The notes: a model not told the origin generated them from the letters alone. DNA of 64,000 bases from Acidobacteriota bacterium (GCA_016196065.1 JACPYL010000008.1:124001-188000), one strand, 5' to 3'. Positions 1 to 10,315 are shown, counted from the first letter of the stretch. A program made the numbers and translations.

Positions 1-1176
1 AACATCCCGCAAGTCCGCGACATCGAAACCACGCGCAAGTTGCTCGCCGCTATGGGCGCCGAAGTTGAACTTGGTTTTGGACGCGCCCAGCACCGCACCA
101 CCATCTGCGCGAAAACGCTCAACGCGCCGGAAGCCTCCTACGAACTCGTCAAGACCATGCGCGCCTCCACCCTCGTACTCGGCCCGCTGGTGGCCCGTTG
201 CGGACGCGCCCGCGTGTCTCTGCCCGGCGGTTGTGCCATCGGCGCTCGCCCCATCGACCTGCACATTAAAGGACTCGAACGCCTGGGCGCGAAGATCACG
301 CAGGAACACGGCTATGTCGAAGCCACCGCCGACCGACTGCGCGGCGCCGAAATCGTCTTCGACAAGATCACCGTCACCGGCACCGAAGACCTGCTCATGG
401 CCGCAACTCTAGCCGAGGGTGAAACCGTCATGCAGAACTGCGCTCGCGAGCCTGAAGTTGCCGACCTCGCCGCGCTGCTCAACGCCATGGGTGCGAAGAT
501 CGAAGGAGCAGGCACGTCAACCATCCGCGTGCGGGGCGTTGCCAAACTCCACGGAGCGCGCCATCGCATCATCCCCGACCGCATCGAAGCCGGGACGTTC
601 ATTATCGCCGGCGCGCTGACGGGGGGAGACCTCAACGTCACCGCCTGCGATCCCAGCCACCTCACTGCTATCTTGCAGAAGCTCAACGAGACCGGCGTCA
701 AGACCGCCGTGAAAGCTGATTCGGTCCGCGTGATGGGCGATCATCCATTCACCGCCGCCGACATGAACACGGAAGAGTATCCCGGCTTCCCCACCGACAT
801 GCAGGCGCAATTCATGGCGTTGGCCACGCAGGCTGAGGGCACGTCGGTCATCGCAGAGAATATTTTCGAAAACCGATTCATGCACGCGCAGGAACTGGTC
901 CGCATGGGCGCAAACATCAAGATCGAAGGCCGCCGCGCCATCGTCCGGGGAAAGACTCCCCTCAGCGGAGCAGCGGTGCTCGCCTCTGACCTCCGCGCCT
1001 CCGCATCGTTGGTGTTAGCGGCGTTAGTCGCGGACGGAGAGACCATCATTGACCGCGTGTACCACCTCGACCGTGGATACGAAAATATCGAAGAGAAGTT
1101 GAAGAGTGTAGGAGCCCAGATCCGCCGCGTTGGCGACATCCTGCCCAAAAAAGCCGCTGCGCCGGTACGACAATAG
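1..1176 (+). CDS. murA: UDP-N-acetylglucosamine 1-carboxyvinyltransferase MurA (5' end outside window)
   Basis: MurA transfers enolpyruvate from PEP to UDP-GlcNAc, the first committed step of peptidoglycan precursor synthesis in the cytoplasm. The frame is open from base 1 (reading [15 protein letters not shown]), so the true start lies upstream and the TTG at 40 is internal. The fosfomycin-target motif [16 protein letters not shown] is present, with the catalytic Cys codon at 232-234. About 391 residues are visible against a usual length near 420, so only a short N-terminal part is missing. It converges with the Ser/Thr kinase gene 73 bases downstream. Identification is firm. Confidence 0.97.
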   Translation, partial: NIPQVRDIETTRKLLAAMGAEVELGFGRAQHRTTICAKTLNAPEASYELVKTMRASTLVLGPLVARCGRARVSLPGGCAIGARPIDLHIKGLERLGAKITQEHGYVEATADRLRGAEIVFDKITVTGTEDLLMAATLAEGETVMQNCAREPEVADLAALLNAMGAKIEGAGTSTIRVRGVAKLHGARHRIIPDRIEAGTFIIAGALTGGDLNVTACDPSHLTAILQKLNETGVKTAVKADSVRVMGDHPFTAADMNTEEYPGFPTDMQAQFMALATQAEGTSVIAENIFENRFMHAQELVRMGANIKIEGRRAIVRGKTPLSGAAVLASDLRASASLVLAALVADGETIIDRVYHLDRGYENIEEKLKSVGAQIRRVGDILPKKAAAPVRQ

Positions 1177-1249
1177 TACGGAGTGAAAGCCGTCGTTCGC
1201 CGTTGGTCCTTCACAGAATTCGTACGTTCTTCGCGGACGGCGGCCTATC

Positions 1250-3646
1250 CTACTGCCCCTGGCCCATTCCCAGCATCGCCTGCTGGCACGAACTCGACGC
1301 ATTCAATACTTTGGCGAACGCCGGATCGGCGCGCAATTTCTCCAATAACGGATCGGACACCAGGTTCGAATGAGCGCAATAATTCTGCTCCACCGCGCTC
1401 TGCAGCATCCGTAGCGCAGCCTGCTTCTTCCCGCTGTAGGCAAACAGCGCGCCCTGGTAATACCAAATCTCCGGATCAGGCTCCGCCGGCGGATTACTCT
1501 CCGCATCCCGTGCCAGCCGGTCCAACTCCGAAGCCGGACGAATCTGCAAAACCGCCTCCAGCAAGTCGCGGTGGAATCGAGGTGCCGTCGGCATGTGCTT
1601 GACCGCTTCCCGCGCCTCCGCGACCTTCCCTTCCCGCAGCAGAATCGACGGCCTCACATACGCCGCCCATTCCGATCCCGCGTCGAGCCAGACGTAATCC
1701 GCCGCCCGTTTCGTGTTACCCAATTCCATGAACGCCCACGCGCACGATCGAAACTGATAGTTTCCCGGATCAAGCGCGAGCGCCGTATCGCATTCACCCG
1801 CGGCCTTCTCCAGCATTCCCGCATAGCGATAGACGTATCCCATCACGAAATGCGCCTGCGCATCCTCCGGCCGCGCCTTCACCAGCGCCAGCGCCGACTG
1901 GTACGCCTTTCCTAACTCACCGCGTTCCACGCGATTCGTAATTAACTGCCCGGCGGCGAGGATGCGATTCGGATCCAAAGCCAGCGCTCGTTCATACGCG
2001 CTATTGGAGCGCTGAAACATCGCCTCTCCGCCATCCGAGTAGTTCGAATCGTAGTAACACCGCAAGCCGAGCGCCTCCCATGCCGGCGCGTAGTTTGGAT
2101 CCAGTTCGACCACGCGCTCCAGCACGGTGATTGCATCCTTATTCGGTCCCGGATCGTGCGGGAGCGCCAGGCTATGCAGGTACAAATCGTAAGCCTGCGC
2201 ATCCTGCGGACGGCTCTGCGTATCCAGCACTCCGCCCGCCGCTCCCAGGCTGGGCAACAATCCCTGACGCACCTGCGCCGCCATCCCCGCCTGCAGCGCG
2301 ATCAGGTCATCCGCCGGAGCGGTCACATTGCTCTGCCATCGCAGGCGATTGGTGTCGACCTCGATCGCCTCCAGCGTGACCAGCAACTTGTCGCCCTGCT
2401 TCAGAAAGTGTCCGGTAAGAATGTTGGCGACGTGAACTTCCTTGCCCACTTTCTGAGGATCGACGTCGTTGGACACATACTTGCGAGTAATCGAAGATGG
2501 CCTGACATCGAGTGATCGCGTATAGGTCAGCGTGTTCGCAATTTCGTCTGCCAACGCGAAGCGCAGGAAGTCGACGCTGATGTCGCCATTCATGTTCTGC
2601 AGCGGCAACACCGCAATCGTATTCTTTGCCGCCCCTCCGCCCGCTCCCGGACGGCTCTTGAACCACCACGCTCCGACCGCCGTCAATACCGTCACCAGCA
2701 GTCCCGCCACCGCAATCAAAATGTAGGTCTGCCACTTGCTTGTCGCCGCGAACGTGTTCGTCGCAATCCGGTACGGCAACGCCGGACGACGGAGCCCGCT
2801 CTTCGTCAACCCGGTCTCCGTCTCGCGCTTCAGCGACAGCAAATCTCCCTTCATTGACTGCGCGTTCGGATACCGGTTCCCTTTGTTCTTCTCCATCGCC
2901 CGCCCGATGATGCCTTCCATTTCCCTGGGCAGAAGGTGATTGAGTTGCAGGGGAGAAATCGGTTTCTGATTCAGGACCGCATCCAGCGTCGTGACGACAT
3001 TGCCGCCGGAGAAGGGTTTCTTGCCCGTACACATTTCGTAAAGCACGACGCCCAGCGAGAATAAATCGCTGCGCGGATCGATCTCTTCCCCGCGCGCCTG
3101 CTCCGGAGACATATACACCGCCGTCCCCGGAATCACGCCCACCGCGGTCAGCGAATCTTCCGTAGCGTTATCGCCCGCCGCCAGCTTCGCCAGTCCGAAG
3201 TCGAGGATTTTCGCTTGCCCAGTCGGCGTCACAATAATGTTGGCAGGCTTGATGTCGCGGTGAATGATCCCCTTGGCATGCGACGCGCCCAGCGCGTCCG
3301 TTACCTGGATCCCGATGTCGAGGATCTCCTCCAACTCCATCGGATTCCCCCGGATGCGCTCCTTGAGGCTGGCGCCGTCGAGTTTTTCCATGACAATGAA
3401 GGGCTGTCCATCGCCATTTTCAATGTCATGGATCGTGCAGATTCCCGGATGATTCAATTGCGAAGCCGTGCGTGCCTCGCGTAGAAAGCGCTCCAGCGCC
3501 TTCTCGTCTCGAACGAGATTGTCAGGAATGAACTTCAGCGCCACATGGCGGCCGAGGCGCGTGTCTTCCGCCTCGTAAACCACTCCCATGCCACCGCCAC
3601 CGAGTTTCCCCACGATGTGGTAGTGGGAGACTGTCTGTCCAATCAT
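1250..3646 (-). CDS. membrane Ser/Thr protein kinase with C-terminal TPR sensor region
   Basis: This is a Hanks-type kinase typical of Acidobacteria. Residues 10-270 form the kinase domain, with a Gly-rich loop ([14 protein letters not shown]), VALKF lysine near residue 38, HRDIKPAN at about 129 and DFG at about 149, so it should be active. One membrane segment lies at about 305-329 ([20 protein letters not shown]). The outside part begins with a stretch resembling the TolB_N/FlgO-like domain seen in adenylate-cyclase/kinase TPR proteins ([20 protein letters not shown]) and continues with several TPRs, for example [17 protein letters not shown]. The substrate and signal are unknown. The ATG at 3646 begins directly at the kinase domain, as in the family. 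Confidence 0.93.
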   Translation of the reverse strand: MIGQTVSHYHIVGKLGGGGMGVVYEAEDTRLGRHVALKFIPDNLVRDEKALERFLREARTASQLNHPGICTIHDIENGDGQPFIVMEKLDGASLKERIRGNPMELEEILDIGIQVTDALGASHAKGIIHRDIKPANIIVTPTGQAKILDFGLAKLAAGDNATEDSLTAVGVIPGTAVYMSPEQARGEEIDPRSDLFSLGVVLYEMCTGKKPFSGGNVVTTLDAVLNQKPISPLQLNHLLPREMEGIIGRAMEKNKGNRYPNAQSMKGDLLSLKRETETGLTKSGLRRPALPYRIATNTFAATSKWQTYILIAVAGLLVTVLTAVGAWWFKSRPGAGGGAAKNTIAVLPLQNMNGDISVDFLRFALADEIANTLTYTRSLDVRPSSITRKYVSNDVDPQKVGKEVHVANILTGHFLKQGDKLLVTLEAIEVDTNRLRWQSNVTAPADDLIALQAGMAAQVRQGLLPSLGAAGGVLDTQSRPQDAQAYDLYLHSLALPHDPGPNKDAITVLERVVELDPNYAPAWEALGLRCYYDSNYSDGGEAMFQRSNSAYERALALDPNRILAAGQLITNRVERGELGKAYQSALALVKARPEDAQAHFVMGYVYRYAGMLEKAAGECDTALALDPGNYQFRSCAWAFMELGNTKRAADYVWLDAGSEWAAYVRPSILLREGKVAEAREAVKHMPTAPRFHRDLLEAVLQIRPASELDRLARDAESNPPAEPDPEIWYYQGALFAYSGKKQAALRMLQSAVEQNYCAHSNLVSDPLLEKLRADPAFAKVLNASSSCQQAMLGMGQGQ

Positions 3647-3869
3647 CCGGAGGGCCTCGGGACCTGTCCGGCGCTATGGTAGGCCGTCAAGCGAACTCCG
3701 GTCAACCCGCGACCTCTGTAGCGGCCGCAGGCGCCAGTTCCCTTCGGCCTTTGCCTGCAGGTATCGCTGGTCTTGAAAACGAGGAGTACCCCCATTTCCT
3801 CCGAGGTCAACCACTTTGTGAAACTTTTGGCCTTCTCGCAACTCTCACTCCGTGGGGATCAACAAGATC

Positions 3870-4439
3870 ATGAACCGTAGAAATTTCCTTACAAGTTCAG
3901 CGCTCGCGATTGCGGGAGCAGGCCTGGCGACGTGGCTGGCAGATCCGTTCATTGAGGGCGTCGACGCCAGGAATTCAGATGGCGCAGACATCGTGAAGGT
4001 TATTGGATTTGATGATGCGGGGAAGAAACTGGGCCCGGCCCAAGTGAAAAAGGTTCGCAAGACGGACGCAGAGTGGAAACAGCAACTGACTCCGGAACAA
4101 TTTGAAGTCACGCGCAAAGCGGGCACGGAAAGAGCTTTTACGGGCGAGTATGCCGAGACGAAAGACAAGGGGCTCTATCGGTGCATCTGCTGCAGCAATG
4201 CGTTGTTCAGTTCCGACACCAAGTTCGATTCGGGAACGGGCTGGCCCAGTTTCTGGGCGCCCGTCGCCAAGGAGAATGTTCGCACCGGTGACGACACGAG
4301 CCTTGGCATGTCCCGGACTGAAGTCTCTTGCACCGAATGCGACGCGCATCTTGGTCACGTCTTCGACGACGGACCGAAACCAACCTACCTGCGCTATTGC
4401 ATGAATTCAGCTTCGTTGCGATTGGTGAAACACACCTAG
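3870..4439 (+). CDS. msrB: peptide-methionine (R)-S-oxide reductase MsrB, exported
   Basis: MsrB reduces methionine-R-sulfoxide in proteins. The conserved core is complete: one zinc CxxC in [11 protein letters not shown], the second in [12 protein letters not shown], the substrate motif SGTGWPSFW, and the catalytic Cys in [11 protein letters not shown]. The ATG at 3870 gives an N-terminus with twin-arginine character ([18 protein letters not shown]), so the enzyme is probably folded and then exported by Tat to repair periplasmic proteins. An in-frame GTG at 3852 would add six residues before the signal and is less likely. It stands alone, upstream of a convergent small secreted gene. Confidence 0.94.
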   Translation: MNRRNFLTSSALAIAGAGLATWLADPFIEGVDARNSDGADIVKVIGFDDAGKKLGPAQVKKVRKTDAEWKQQLTPEQFEVTRKAGTERAFTGEYAETKDKGLYRCICCSNALFSSDTKFDSGTGWPSFWAPVAKENVRTGDDTSLGMSRTEVSCTECDAHLGHVFDDGPKPTYLRYCMNSASLRLVKHT

Positions 4440-4559
4440 CCTGCACGGGAGTTCCAGAAGTCCGGACAGTTTTCCTCAGCCTAGGTTAGCGCCCGAGAAC
4501 CAATCATCTTGGAAACCGACCGTTCGTGCGGGGGCGCGAACCTGGGGCACCGGCCGGTC

Positions 4560-4991
4560 CTAGTTATCGATTCGCTGTACGACCGAGAGAATTTTCCAAC
4601 CCCGCTCCGTCTTCGAGAGCGTCAGGTAATCAACCCAGTGCGGGGTGACGAGCTTGGCAGACGCAATATTGCCTGCCACGTCCAGCACACTGACCTGTTC
4701 CGTCCGCTCCGCTTGAGGAATGTTGGCAGACCCGTTAGTGCGCACTATTCGCAATATCTGCAAACCCGTCATCTCCCTCATTGGGATAGTTCTATGAATC
4801 ATGTGTTTCAGGTAATGAGGATGAAGCGTCTGCTCCATGCGGCGAGCATCTCCGGTGTAGTAGGCCTCGATGTAATCCTTTACGGTGGCGCTCACCATGG
4901 CCGCGTCATCTTTGGCAGAGAGGTTGTCTTGAGCGGGGACTGAAATGTTGACAAGCGAGAGTAGCAGGATTCCCAGGGCGAGGCGTTTCAT
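4560..4991 (-). CDS. secreted NTF2-like / putative lumazine-binding (Lumazine_bd_2) protein
   Basis: A 143-residue protein with a clear Sec signal (MKRLALGILLLSLVNISVPA) followed by an NTF2-like fold pattern: VSATVKDYIEAYYTGDARRMEQTLHP at the start, LVTPHWVDYLTLSKTERGWKIL at the end. This arrangement matches the small 'putative lumazine-binding' family, whose actual ligand is usually unknown. The ATG at 4991 is a good start because the signal follows at once. No operon partner is seen, and the gene converges with msrB across 120 bases. Confidence 0.75.
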   Translation of the reverse strand: MKRLALGILLLSLVNISVPAQDNLSAKDDAAMVSATVKDYIEAYYTGDARRMEQTLHPHYLKHMIHRTIPMREMTGLQILRIVRTNGSANIPQAERTEQVSVLDVAGNIASAKLVTPHWVDYLTLSKTERGWKILSVVQRIDN

Positions 4992-5267
4992 GGTGGAGGC
5001 TCCGTCCGGCTTTTGCCGAATGAACCGATGATGTCATGTGCCTAAATCGGATACAAGCGCACGAAAGTCCATGTATGCGGAACTAGTGGCGCAGGTTGCG
5101 TCTCTCGGAGTCTGGTTGTCGCCGACTTCCCGCGTCCACTACGGGAAGTGGCCGACCTGTTCTTCGAAATCGTGACTCACGCTCATAGAGCATGCGGGAA
5201 GGGATTGGTGTACCATTCCCAGTCGCGGCGTTCGACCTCGCGAGCCGCCGTCAACCTGGAGAGTTTC

Positions 5268-6689
5268 ATGAAAAACAAATTCGTATGCTTTGCCGCCCTC
5301 GCGCTATTCCTTACCATCGTCCAGACTGCATGGGGACAGTGGTCCTCAGACCCATGGACGAACCTTGCCTTGGCGGACAAACCAGGCAATGATCAAGTGC
5401 AGCCGAAGGTCAGAACTCTCCCCAACAACCAGTGGTATGTCAGCTGGTTTGATTCGGACCCGAACACGCCTCCTCCAGTCGGATACGACGTATTTCTGCA
5501 GCGGCTCAATGCCAACGGCGTTGAACAGTTCCCTCACAATGGGACGATAATCGCAGACCTCGGCAACAGTTCCACCGAGGACTACGGACTCGACATCGAC
5601 ACGACCGGCAATGCGCTGCTCGCCTTTCTCGATACCCGCGAGGGCAGGAAAGAGCAGGTGACTGCGACCAAGACCAGCAAAACTGGCGCTCCACTCTGGG
5701 GACTATTCGGCGTGCAACTGACCACTGGTTCAGCTGGACACTTCTCCCCGAAAATTACGGGCACCAGCGATGGAGGAGCAGTCGTTGCCTGGACGGAAGC
5801 CGTTGGCAGTTCCGTCAAAGTGAAAGTGCAGAAGCTCGACAAGAATGGACACAACGTCTGGCCGCAGCCAGTGATCTTCCGCGAGACTGGATTTCAATAT
5901 TTCCTGTCTGACTTGCACGCTGCAGAAAGCGGTAGCGTGATTATCTCGATGGTGAAAGAAGCCGGCTTCTTCAGCGATCACCAACTCCGCGCCAACAAAC
6001 TCTCTGCTGACGGGACCAAGTTGTGGGGAAAGAATAGCGTCGTAGTGTTCGATCAGGGCTCGCTACAATTCGGCAACTTCCCTTACTTCATTCTCGACGG
6101 CGCTGGCGGCGCGATCTTTGCGTGGTATACCAACAATCCCTTGCAGTGTTTCGCGCAACATATTCGCGCCGACGGCAGCGAAGCCTTCCCGCACAATGGA
6201 TCCGCTGGCTCCACCGACACGTTCAACATCCGGGTCGAACCATCGGTTTCCTATCGCGCGTCGACGGACGAAACTTTTCTTTTCTGGACAGAAGAAGACA
6301 GCAACCAGTTCACGAATGGCGTCAGTGGTCAGAAGTTTGACGGTCACGGCAACTCCCTCTGGGGAGACACCGGCCTAACGATCATTCCACTCGGCGCCGA
6401 CAGCCAGACCTTCGTTGAGACGGCGCAGGTTGGTACGGGTGCGTTCGTTTTCTGGGTCGACGCACCGGGCTTCGGCGCGGGCACGATGCAGGCCGCAAAG
6501 TTGGACGGGAATGGCAACGTTCTCTGCGCGCCCTTCGCGTTGTCGTCCGCTCCGGCGAATAAATATGGTTTGTCGGTCGCGACGTCTCGCTCGGGCCTCA
6601 CTGCTGTGGCCTGGGCCGATGACCGCATCGGCAACAATTCCATTTACATTCAAAACGTCAATCCCAATTGCTCGCTGGGACAGAAGTAG
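5268..6689 (+). CDS. secreted repeat protein, probable beta-propeller, function unknown
   Basis: The ATG at 5268 starts a signal peptide (MKNKFVCFAALALFLTIVQT, cleaved near AWGQ) and is preceded by CTGGAGAG. The longer open frame from 5148 would place a non-secretory stretch in front and was rejected. The mature 450-residue protein has about six or seven degenerate blocks with the pattern G-G-(A/S)-x-(V/I)-(A/V)-W-x-D/E followed by VQKLDxNGxxxW (for example DGGAVVAWTEA and SGLTAVAWADDRIGNNSIY). This suggests a blade-like propeller. No catalytic motif is seen. It is flanked by a hairpin at 6716-6759. Confidence 0.7.
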   Translation: MKNKFVCFAALALFLTIVQTAWGQWSSDPWTNLALADKPGNDQVQPKVRTLPNNQWYVSWFDSDPNTPPPVGYDVFLQRLNANGVEQFPHNGTIIADLGNSSTEDYGLDIDTTGNALLAFLDTREGRKEQVTATKTSKTGAPLWGLFGVQLTTGSAGHFSPKITGTSDGGAVVAWTEAVGSSVKVKVQKLDKNGHNVWPQPVIFRETGFQYFLSDLHAAESGSVIISMVKEAGFFSDHQLRANKLSADGTKLWGKNSVVVFDQGSLQFGNFPYFILDGAGGAIFAWYTNNPLQCFAQHIRADGSEAFPHNGSAGSTDTFNIRVEPSVSYRASTDETFLFWTEEDSNQFTNGVSGQKFDGHGNSLWGDTGLTIIPLGADSQTFVETAQVGTGAFVFWVDAPGFGAGTMQAAKLDGNGNVLCAPFALSSAPANKYGLSVATSRSGLTAVAWADDRIGNNSIYIQNVNPNCSLGQK

Positions 6690-6715
6690 TTACATCAGCA
6701 GGATTGAACTCACTC

Positions 6716-6759
6716 GACCCTTCGCCACTGAGGACAACGATCTTTAGTGGTGAAGGGTC
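6716..6759. terminator. intergenic hairpin between convergent genes
   Basis: A 14-base stem (6716-6729 with 6746-6759, one mismatch) around a 16-base loop lies between two genes whose ends face each other. The T-run is weak (CTTCTGCTTTCT), so it could be a poor intrinsic terminator or only an RNA 3'-end stabiliser. Confidence 0.4.
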
Positions 6760-6791
6760 TTCTGCTTTCTACCTACCGATTTTCCTTCGAA

Positions 6792-7076
6792 CTACTTCGC
6801 GACCTTCACGCCCTTCCAGAATGCAACGCGTCCCTTGATCTGGTTTGCCGCGGATTTCGGATCCGTGTAGTACCACGCCGCATCCTTGTTCCGCTTACCG
6901 TCGACGACCACGTCGTAATAGCTCGCAGTACCTTTCCAAGGACACACCGTCTGCGTCGTACTCGGCTGAAAGAATTCCTGATGGACCGAGTCCGCCGGAA
7001 AGTACTGGTTCCCTTCCACCTCGACACACTGATCGCTGTCTGCCAGCACCGCATTTTCCCACGTAGCTTTTGCCAT
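6792..7076 (-). CDS. DUF427 domain protein
   Basis: A 94-residue protein matching the DUF427 family over its whole length: VEGNQYFPADSVHQEFF, TVCPWKGTASYYDVVVDG, AAWYYTDPKSAANQIKG and the terminal VAFWKGVKV are characteristic. The family is widespread and its function is unknown. There is no signal peptide, so it is cytoplasmic. The start at 7076 is natural (MAKATWENAVLADSD). Confidence 0.93.
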   Translation of the reverse strand: MAKATWENAVLADSDQCVEVEGNQYFPADSVHQEFFQPSTTQTVCPWKGTASYYDVVVDGKRNKDAAWYYTDPKSAANQIKGRVAFWKGVKVAK

Positions 7077-7296
7077 AGTGGTTAGATGGCTCCGAAGGCC
7101 CGGGGTTTCAGCAATGCTGCAACCGTCGATACAGGGCCCGCCGCGCCTCCCCCTCTCGGCAAAAATCAGGCAAAATATGCCCTAATCCGGCAGATTCCAG
7201 GACTCAGGCCGCGCGCACCCTGTCCGGATGCCATCCTCCGTGTCGTACTCCCGTGACGTGGAATCCGCGACCGTTCCCGGCGACCATGGGAGAGCC

Positions 7297-7803
7297 ATGA
7301 AATTCCCCCAAATCGCCCGCCTGTCAGCCTGTTTCGGGATCACCGCTCTTTGCGCGCTCACGTTTTCCACCCCCGCCGTGGCGCAACGCTGTCCAACGGT
7401 CAAAACGACCACGCAGACGGCCGCGACCATGCGAGCAATCGTGAAGTCGGTCAATTGCCTGGTGGAATCTGGAGCCTCACCAATAACGACGTCTGCCTCG
7501 GTTCGCACCGCGGACGTTCGAACCGCAGATGCCCGCGTCGCCGACTCTCGTCCTGGCACGCAGGTCGACACACTCCCCATCATCGGCCCGCAACACTCGC
7601 GCATGTATCCTGGATTCCAGCTCGCCATCCTCTCCATGCCCGTCGACAACTCGCACAGATCTGCTCTCGTCACTCCCGACGCTCCGCAAGCCACCGTTCG
7701 TGGCGCCGGCGGCGGAGAATGCAAACTGAAACTCAACCCCGACCGCACTCTCGACGCACAATGTAACCAGGCCGGCGGCACGGTGTTCGTGGTGTTCCGG
7801 TAA
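7297..7803 (+). CDS. small secreted protein with short internal repeat, unknown function
   Basis: From the ATG at 7297 the product is 168 residues with a Sec signal (MKFPQIARLSACFGITALCA, cleavage near AVAQ). The upstream ATG at 7228 lacks a signal and is less likely. After the signal comes a Thr-rich stretch and a short tandem repeat VRTADVRTADARVADSR, visible also at DNA level near 7500-7551. The C-terminal part ends GGTVFVVFR and contains GECKLKLNPDRTLDAQC, two cysteines that may pair. I do not recognise a family. Codon use resembles its neighbours, which supports a real gene. Confidence 0.6.
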   Translation: MKFPQIARLSACFGITALCALTFSTPAVAQRCPTVKTTTQTAATMRAIVKSVNCLVESGASPITTSASVRTADVRTADARVADSRPGTQVDTLPIIGPQHSRMYPGFQLAILSMPVDNSHRSALVTPDAPQATVRGAGGGECKLKLNPDRTLDAQCNQAGGTVFVVFR

Positions 7804-7815
7804 TTAGGTCGGGAG

Positions 7816-7835
7816 GGCACGGCTTCAGCCGTGCC
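7816..7835. repeat. perfect palindromic REP-like hairpin downstream of secreted gene
   Basis: GGCACGGCT and AGCCGTGCC pair perfectly around TC. It lies 12 bases after the stop codon of the gene ending at 7803. The rest of the 338-base gap to the cold-shock gene holds no gene that I can support, only the candidate csp promoter and leader (7992-8141). Confidence 0.55.
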
Positions 7836-7991
7836 GATAAGCTCTCTGCGAAATGAGCTTCGGCGCAGATCCAGCATTTTGGGACAACCCTCTGTGGCAG
7901 CCCCTGTTGGGGCAACTTTCGAATCCCTGCCTTTAGTAGCCTTGTTTACAGCCGGCAAGCCAACCGGCAGTTTCCTGTCCCCGCGTATTCA

Positions 7992-8021
7992 TTGGCTTTC
8001 GGGGGTCAGGTCTGGTACTCT
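7992..8021 (+). promoter_or_regulatory. candidate promoter of the first cold-shock gene
   Basis: TTGGCT and TACTCT are separated by 18 bases, a plausible sigma-70 pair. It would give a 5' leader of about 115 bases before the ATG at 8142, in line with the long structured leaders of csp genes. This is inference from spacing only. Confidence 0.3.
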
Positions 8022-8141
8022 AGAGGAGCGTCTGATTAGAGTCGGTAGTAAGAGCAGCTTCGAGCCAACCAGCTAGCGCCTGCCCGCGGTACTTCCGAAT
8101 TCCTTCCAGCGTAAATCGATTGAAAAGGACACCCGATCCAA

Positions 8142-8345
8142 ATGGCAGAACAAGGAACAGTAAAGTGGTTCAATGACGCTAAGGGCTACGGCTTCATCAG
8201 CCGTCAGACTGGCGAAGACGTTTTCGTGCACTTCTCGGCAATCCAGGCTGGCGGTTTCAAGAGCCTCCAGGAGGGCCAGAGCGTCGAATTCGACGTCACC
8301 AAGGGCCCGAAGGGCTGGCAAGCTGAGAACGTCCGCCCTCTGTAA
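8142..8345 (+). CDS. cold-shock domain protein (first of two)
   Basis: A 67-residue single OB-fold nucleic-acid chaperone. Both RNA-binding motifs are present: RNP1 KGYGFI and RNP2 VFVHF, with the start [13 protein letters not shown] typical of the CspA family. It should bind single-stranded RNA or DNA in the cytoplasm. A strong ribosome site (AAAAGGA) precedes the ATG. The paralogue at 36317-36517 is about 80 per cent identical by eye and differs mainly in the loop after RNP1 and at the C-terminus (ENVRPL versus ENVQLL). This copy is followed by an unrelated hypothetical gene. Confidence 0.95.
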   Translation: MAEQGTVKWFNDAKGYGFISRQTGEDVFVHFSAIQAGGFKSLQEGQSVEFDVTKGPKGWQAENVRPL

Positions 8346-8371
8346 GGCGCACCGACTCTCGAACGCAGCGG

Positions 8372-8827
8372 GTGCCCGTCCGGAACGTGCAAGTTGAGGA
8401 CGGGCACTCTGCCCAAGAATCCCCCACCAATACGTTGCCGATCGACGCGCAACCGGTTCGAAACGAAATCACCAATTCGAACTCAAAACACGAATTCACG
8501 AACCTCGGAGCCCCTCTGATAAACGACGACGCAAAATCTTCCTACGTGCTGATCCGTCACAACGTGCGTACCTATGTGTCTGCTGGAGTAGTCGAAGTAG
8601 TCCAGGGCCGCGCGAATGCGGAAGCCGCCATGCGCGAATATCAGAATCGGCAAAGTCCCGCAGATGCCCACGAAGGGTGGCGCTTCTTCCTCGAAAAGAC
8701 AGGGCTGCGTCCTGGTATGGATCCCGCCCAGGCGACTGACGCCCGTCAGCGCGACCTCGAATTGCGCGAGTCGAAAGAATCGGCCGGCAATGGAGCGGGC
8801 ATCCCGTCCTCGCTCGGACACCACTAG
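8372..8827 (+). CDS. hypothetical protein downstream of cold-shock gene
   Basis: A 151-residue open frame starting with GTG at 8372, 26 bases after the csp stop. The first 50 residues are low in order; the rest looks structured (YVLIRHNVRTYVSAGVVEVV, then NAEAAMREYQNRQSP and AHEGWRFFLEKTGLRPGMDP). There is no signal peptide or membrane segment. I do not recognise the family. It may be co-transcribed with csp. The start is uncertain, since the N-terminal part could be shorter. Confidence 0.55.
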   Translation: MPVRNVQVEDGHSAQESPTNTLPIDAQPVRNEITNSNSKHEFTNLGAPLINDDAKSSYVLIRHNVRTYVSAGVVEVVQGRANAEAAMREYQNRQSPADAHEGWRFFLEKTGLRPGMDPAQATDARQRDLELRESKESAGNGAGIPSSLGHH

Positions 8828-8924
8828 GCTCCTCTTTACCCGTCATCCTTCCAGTCTTCTTGTAAGCGGTAGACTCCCTTTTGCTTTCAGGTAGAATCAC
8901 AAGCGATTTCTTGGGGTCCTGCGA

Positions 8925-9413
8925 ATGTCCGATTCTATCCGTGATAGCCGTACAAGTTCCGCAGCAGCGAGGCCACGAACGTTTCTCGCGATCTTCGTTG
9001 GCGGATTCATCGTTGGCGTGATCGATCTGGCTTACGCGATTCTGGTGTACAGCCCGAAGCATCCGATCCGCGTTGCCCAGGCTGTAGCTAGCGGAGTACT
9101 CGGAGCAAAGTCATTCACCGGTGGCTGGCAGTCTGCCGCCTTGGGAGTCCTCCTCCACTTTACGATTGCCTTCGGCGCGGCAACCGTCTTCTACCTCGCC
9201 AGCCGAAAGCTACGGTTCCTGGTCGAACGTCCCGTGGTGTGTGGCCTCATCTACGGAGCAATGGTTTACGGCTTCATGCATCTCGTCGTTCTGCCGCTCT
9301 CCGCGGTCAGCCATGGACACTCTCCCCTGATCTACCAGGTCTGCGAGTTCGTCGAACACTGGTTCGGAGTGGGCCTGCCGATCTCGCTGTCGGTGCGGAA
9401 GTATGCGCGATAA
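8925..9413 (+). CDS. four-helix membrane protein, unknown function
   Basis: A 162-residue protein with a short basic N-tail and four predicted membrane helices: FLAIFVGGFIVGVIDLAYAI, a second around ALGVLLHFTIAFGAATVFYLA, a third around VVCGLIYGAMVYGFMHLVVL, and a weaker fourth near the end (HWFGVGLPISLSV). Gly/Ala spacing and the conserved-looking histidines (LHFTIAFG, YGFMHLVVLPLS) suggest a small integral membrane family found in several Gram-negative phyla. The function is not known. It stands alone. Confidence 0.65.
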   Translation: MSDSIRDSRTSSAAARPRTFLAIFVGGFIVGVIDLAYAILVYSPKHPIRVAQAVASGVLGAKSFTGGWQSAALGVLLHFTIAFGAATVFYLASRKLRFLVERPVVCGLIYGAMVYGFMHLVVLPLSAVSHGHSPLIYQVCEFVEHWFGVGLPISLSVRKYAR

Positions 9414-9569
9414 ATTTGCAGGTAATCGCCTGCAGTAACCTCATTGTTCATCCACTAACCCCGTCCACGACTAACTCCATGAAATTGTGCCCGAAATGGT
9501 TCGCCCTTCCCTTTCGAGAGTGATTGCAGTACAAAGTACATTCTTACTTTTTACCCCGAGGTAGCGAAG

Positions 9570-10310
9570 GTGAGATTGCTACTAAGATTCTGGAACGTTC
9601 TTCGAGTCTGTGTCGTCTTATTTGCAGCTCAGTCGTGCGCAGCCGATGTCTGGGATGGGACAGCGTTTGATGCACCGCCCGACGCGCTGCGGAAGGCAAG
9701 CGACACCGTCAGAGCAGCCAACGATGATGAGGCGACCGTGCTGCTGAATGAAAAACACTTTACGTTTGATTCCGCTGGCCGTGTTACAGAGGTTCGCCAC
9801 GTTATCTATCGCATTGAAACCCAAGAAGCGGTTTCCGGATGGTCGGAGACCAGTGTGATCTGGGCGCCGTGGAATCAGAGTAAACCCGAGATCAAAGCTC
9901 GCGTGATCACGACGGACGGGAGCGTGCATTGGCTCGACCCGAAGACTCTGTCCGACTTGCCGGTCAATGAGAATACTCCCGACCTCTACACCGACAAACG
10001 CAAGTTTGGAGGCCCCCTGCCTGCACTAGCTCCGGGCGCCATCGTCGAGGAGGAGAGCGTGCTCCGCGAGACAGCTCCCTTCTTTGCCGCCGGAGCGACA
10101 ACGGAGCGAAATCTTGCCTGGTCCGTTGTGGTCAACAAGACTCGCGTTGTTCTGACTTATCCGGAGTCGGTCCCGGTGAAATACAAAGTCAACGTTTTGC
10201 CTGCTATCTCGATCACGAAGTCGGTGGCCGATCACGTCGAGACGGTGGTGTTCGAGCAGGTCCGCTTGCCAGCTATCCCGCCGAAGCGGATCACCTCCCG
10301 CCGGACCTGA
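9570..10310 (+). CDS. DUF3857 N-terminal part of a frameshifted transglutaminase gene
   Basis: GTG at 9570 follows GAGGTAGCGAAG and starts a signal peptide (RFWNVLRVCVVLFAAQSCAA). Residues 40-230 match DUF3857, the domain that precedes a transglutaminase core in a family of large periplasmic or surface proteins (VTEVRHVIYRIETQEAVSGW, LDPKTLSDLPVNENTP). The frame should continue past LPAIPP but shifts at about 10283. One extra G there would give PPEADHLPPDL and join the following frame. The last seven residues here (KRITSRRT and neighbours) are therefore out-of-frame artefact. This is either a real mutation or a sequence error. Confidence 0.8.
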   Translation: MRLLLRFWNVLRVCVVLFAAQSCAADVWDGTAFDAPPDALRKASDTVRAANDDEATVLLNEKHFTFDSAGRVTEVRHVIYRIETQEAVSGWSETSVIWAPWNQSKPEIKARVITTDGSVHWLDPKTLSDLPVNENTPDLYTDKRKFGGPLPALAPGAIVEEESVLRETAPFFAAGATTERNLAWSVVVNKTRVVLTYPESVPVKYKVNVLPAISITKSVADHVETVVFEQVRLPAIPPKRITSRRT

Positions 10311-10315
10311 ACCTC

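Noticed and set aside
7182-7958. Minus-strand frame of 258 codons
   Set aside because: Antisense to the small secreted gene; composition is Arg/Thr-rich without any motif.
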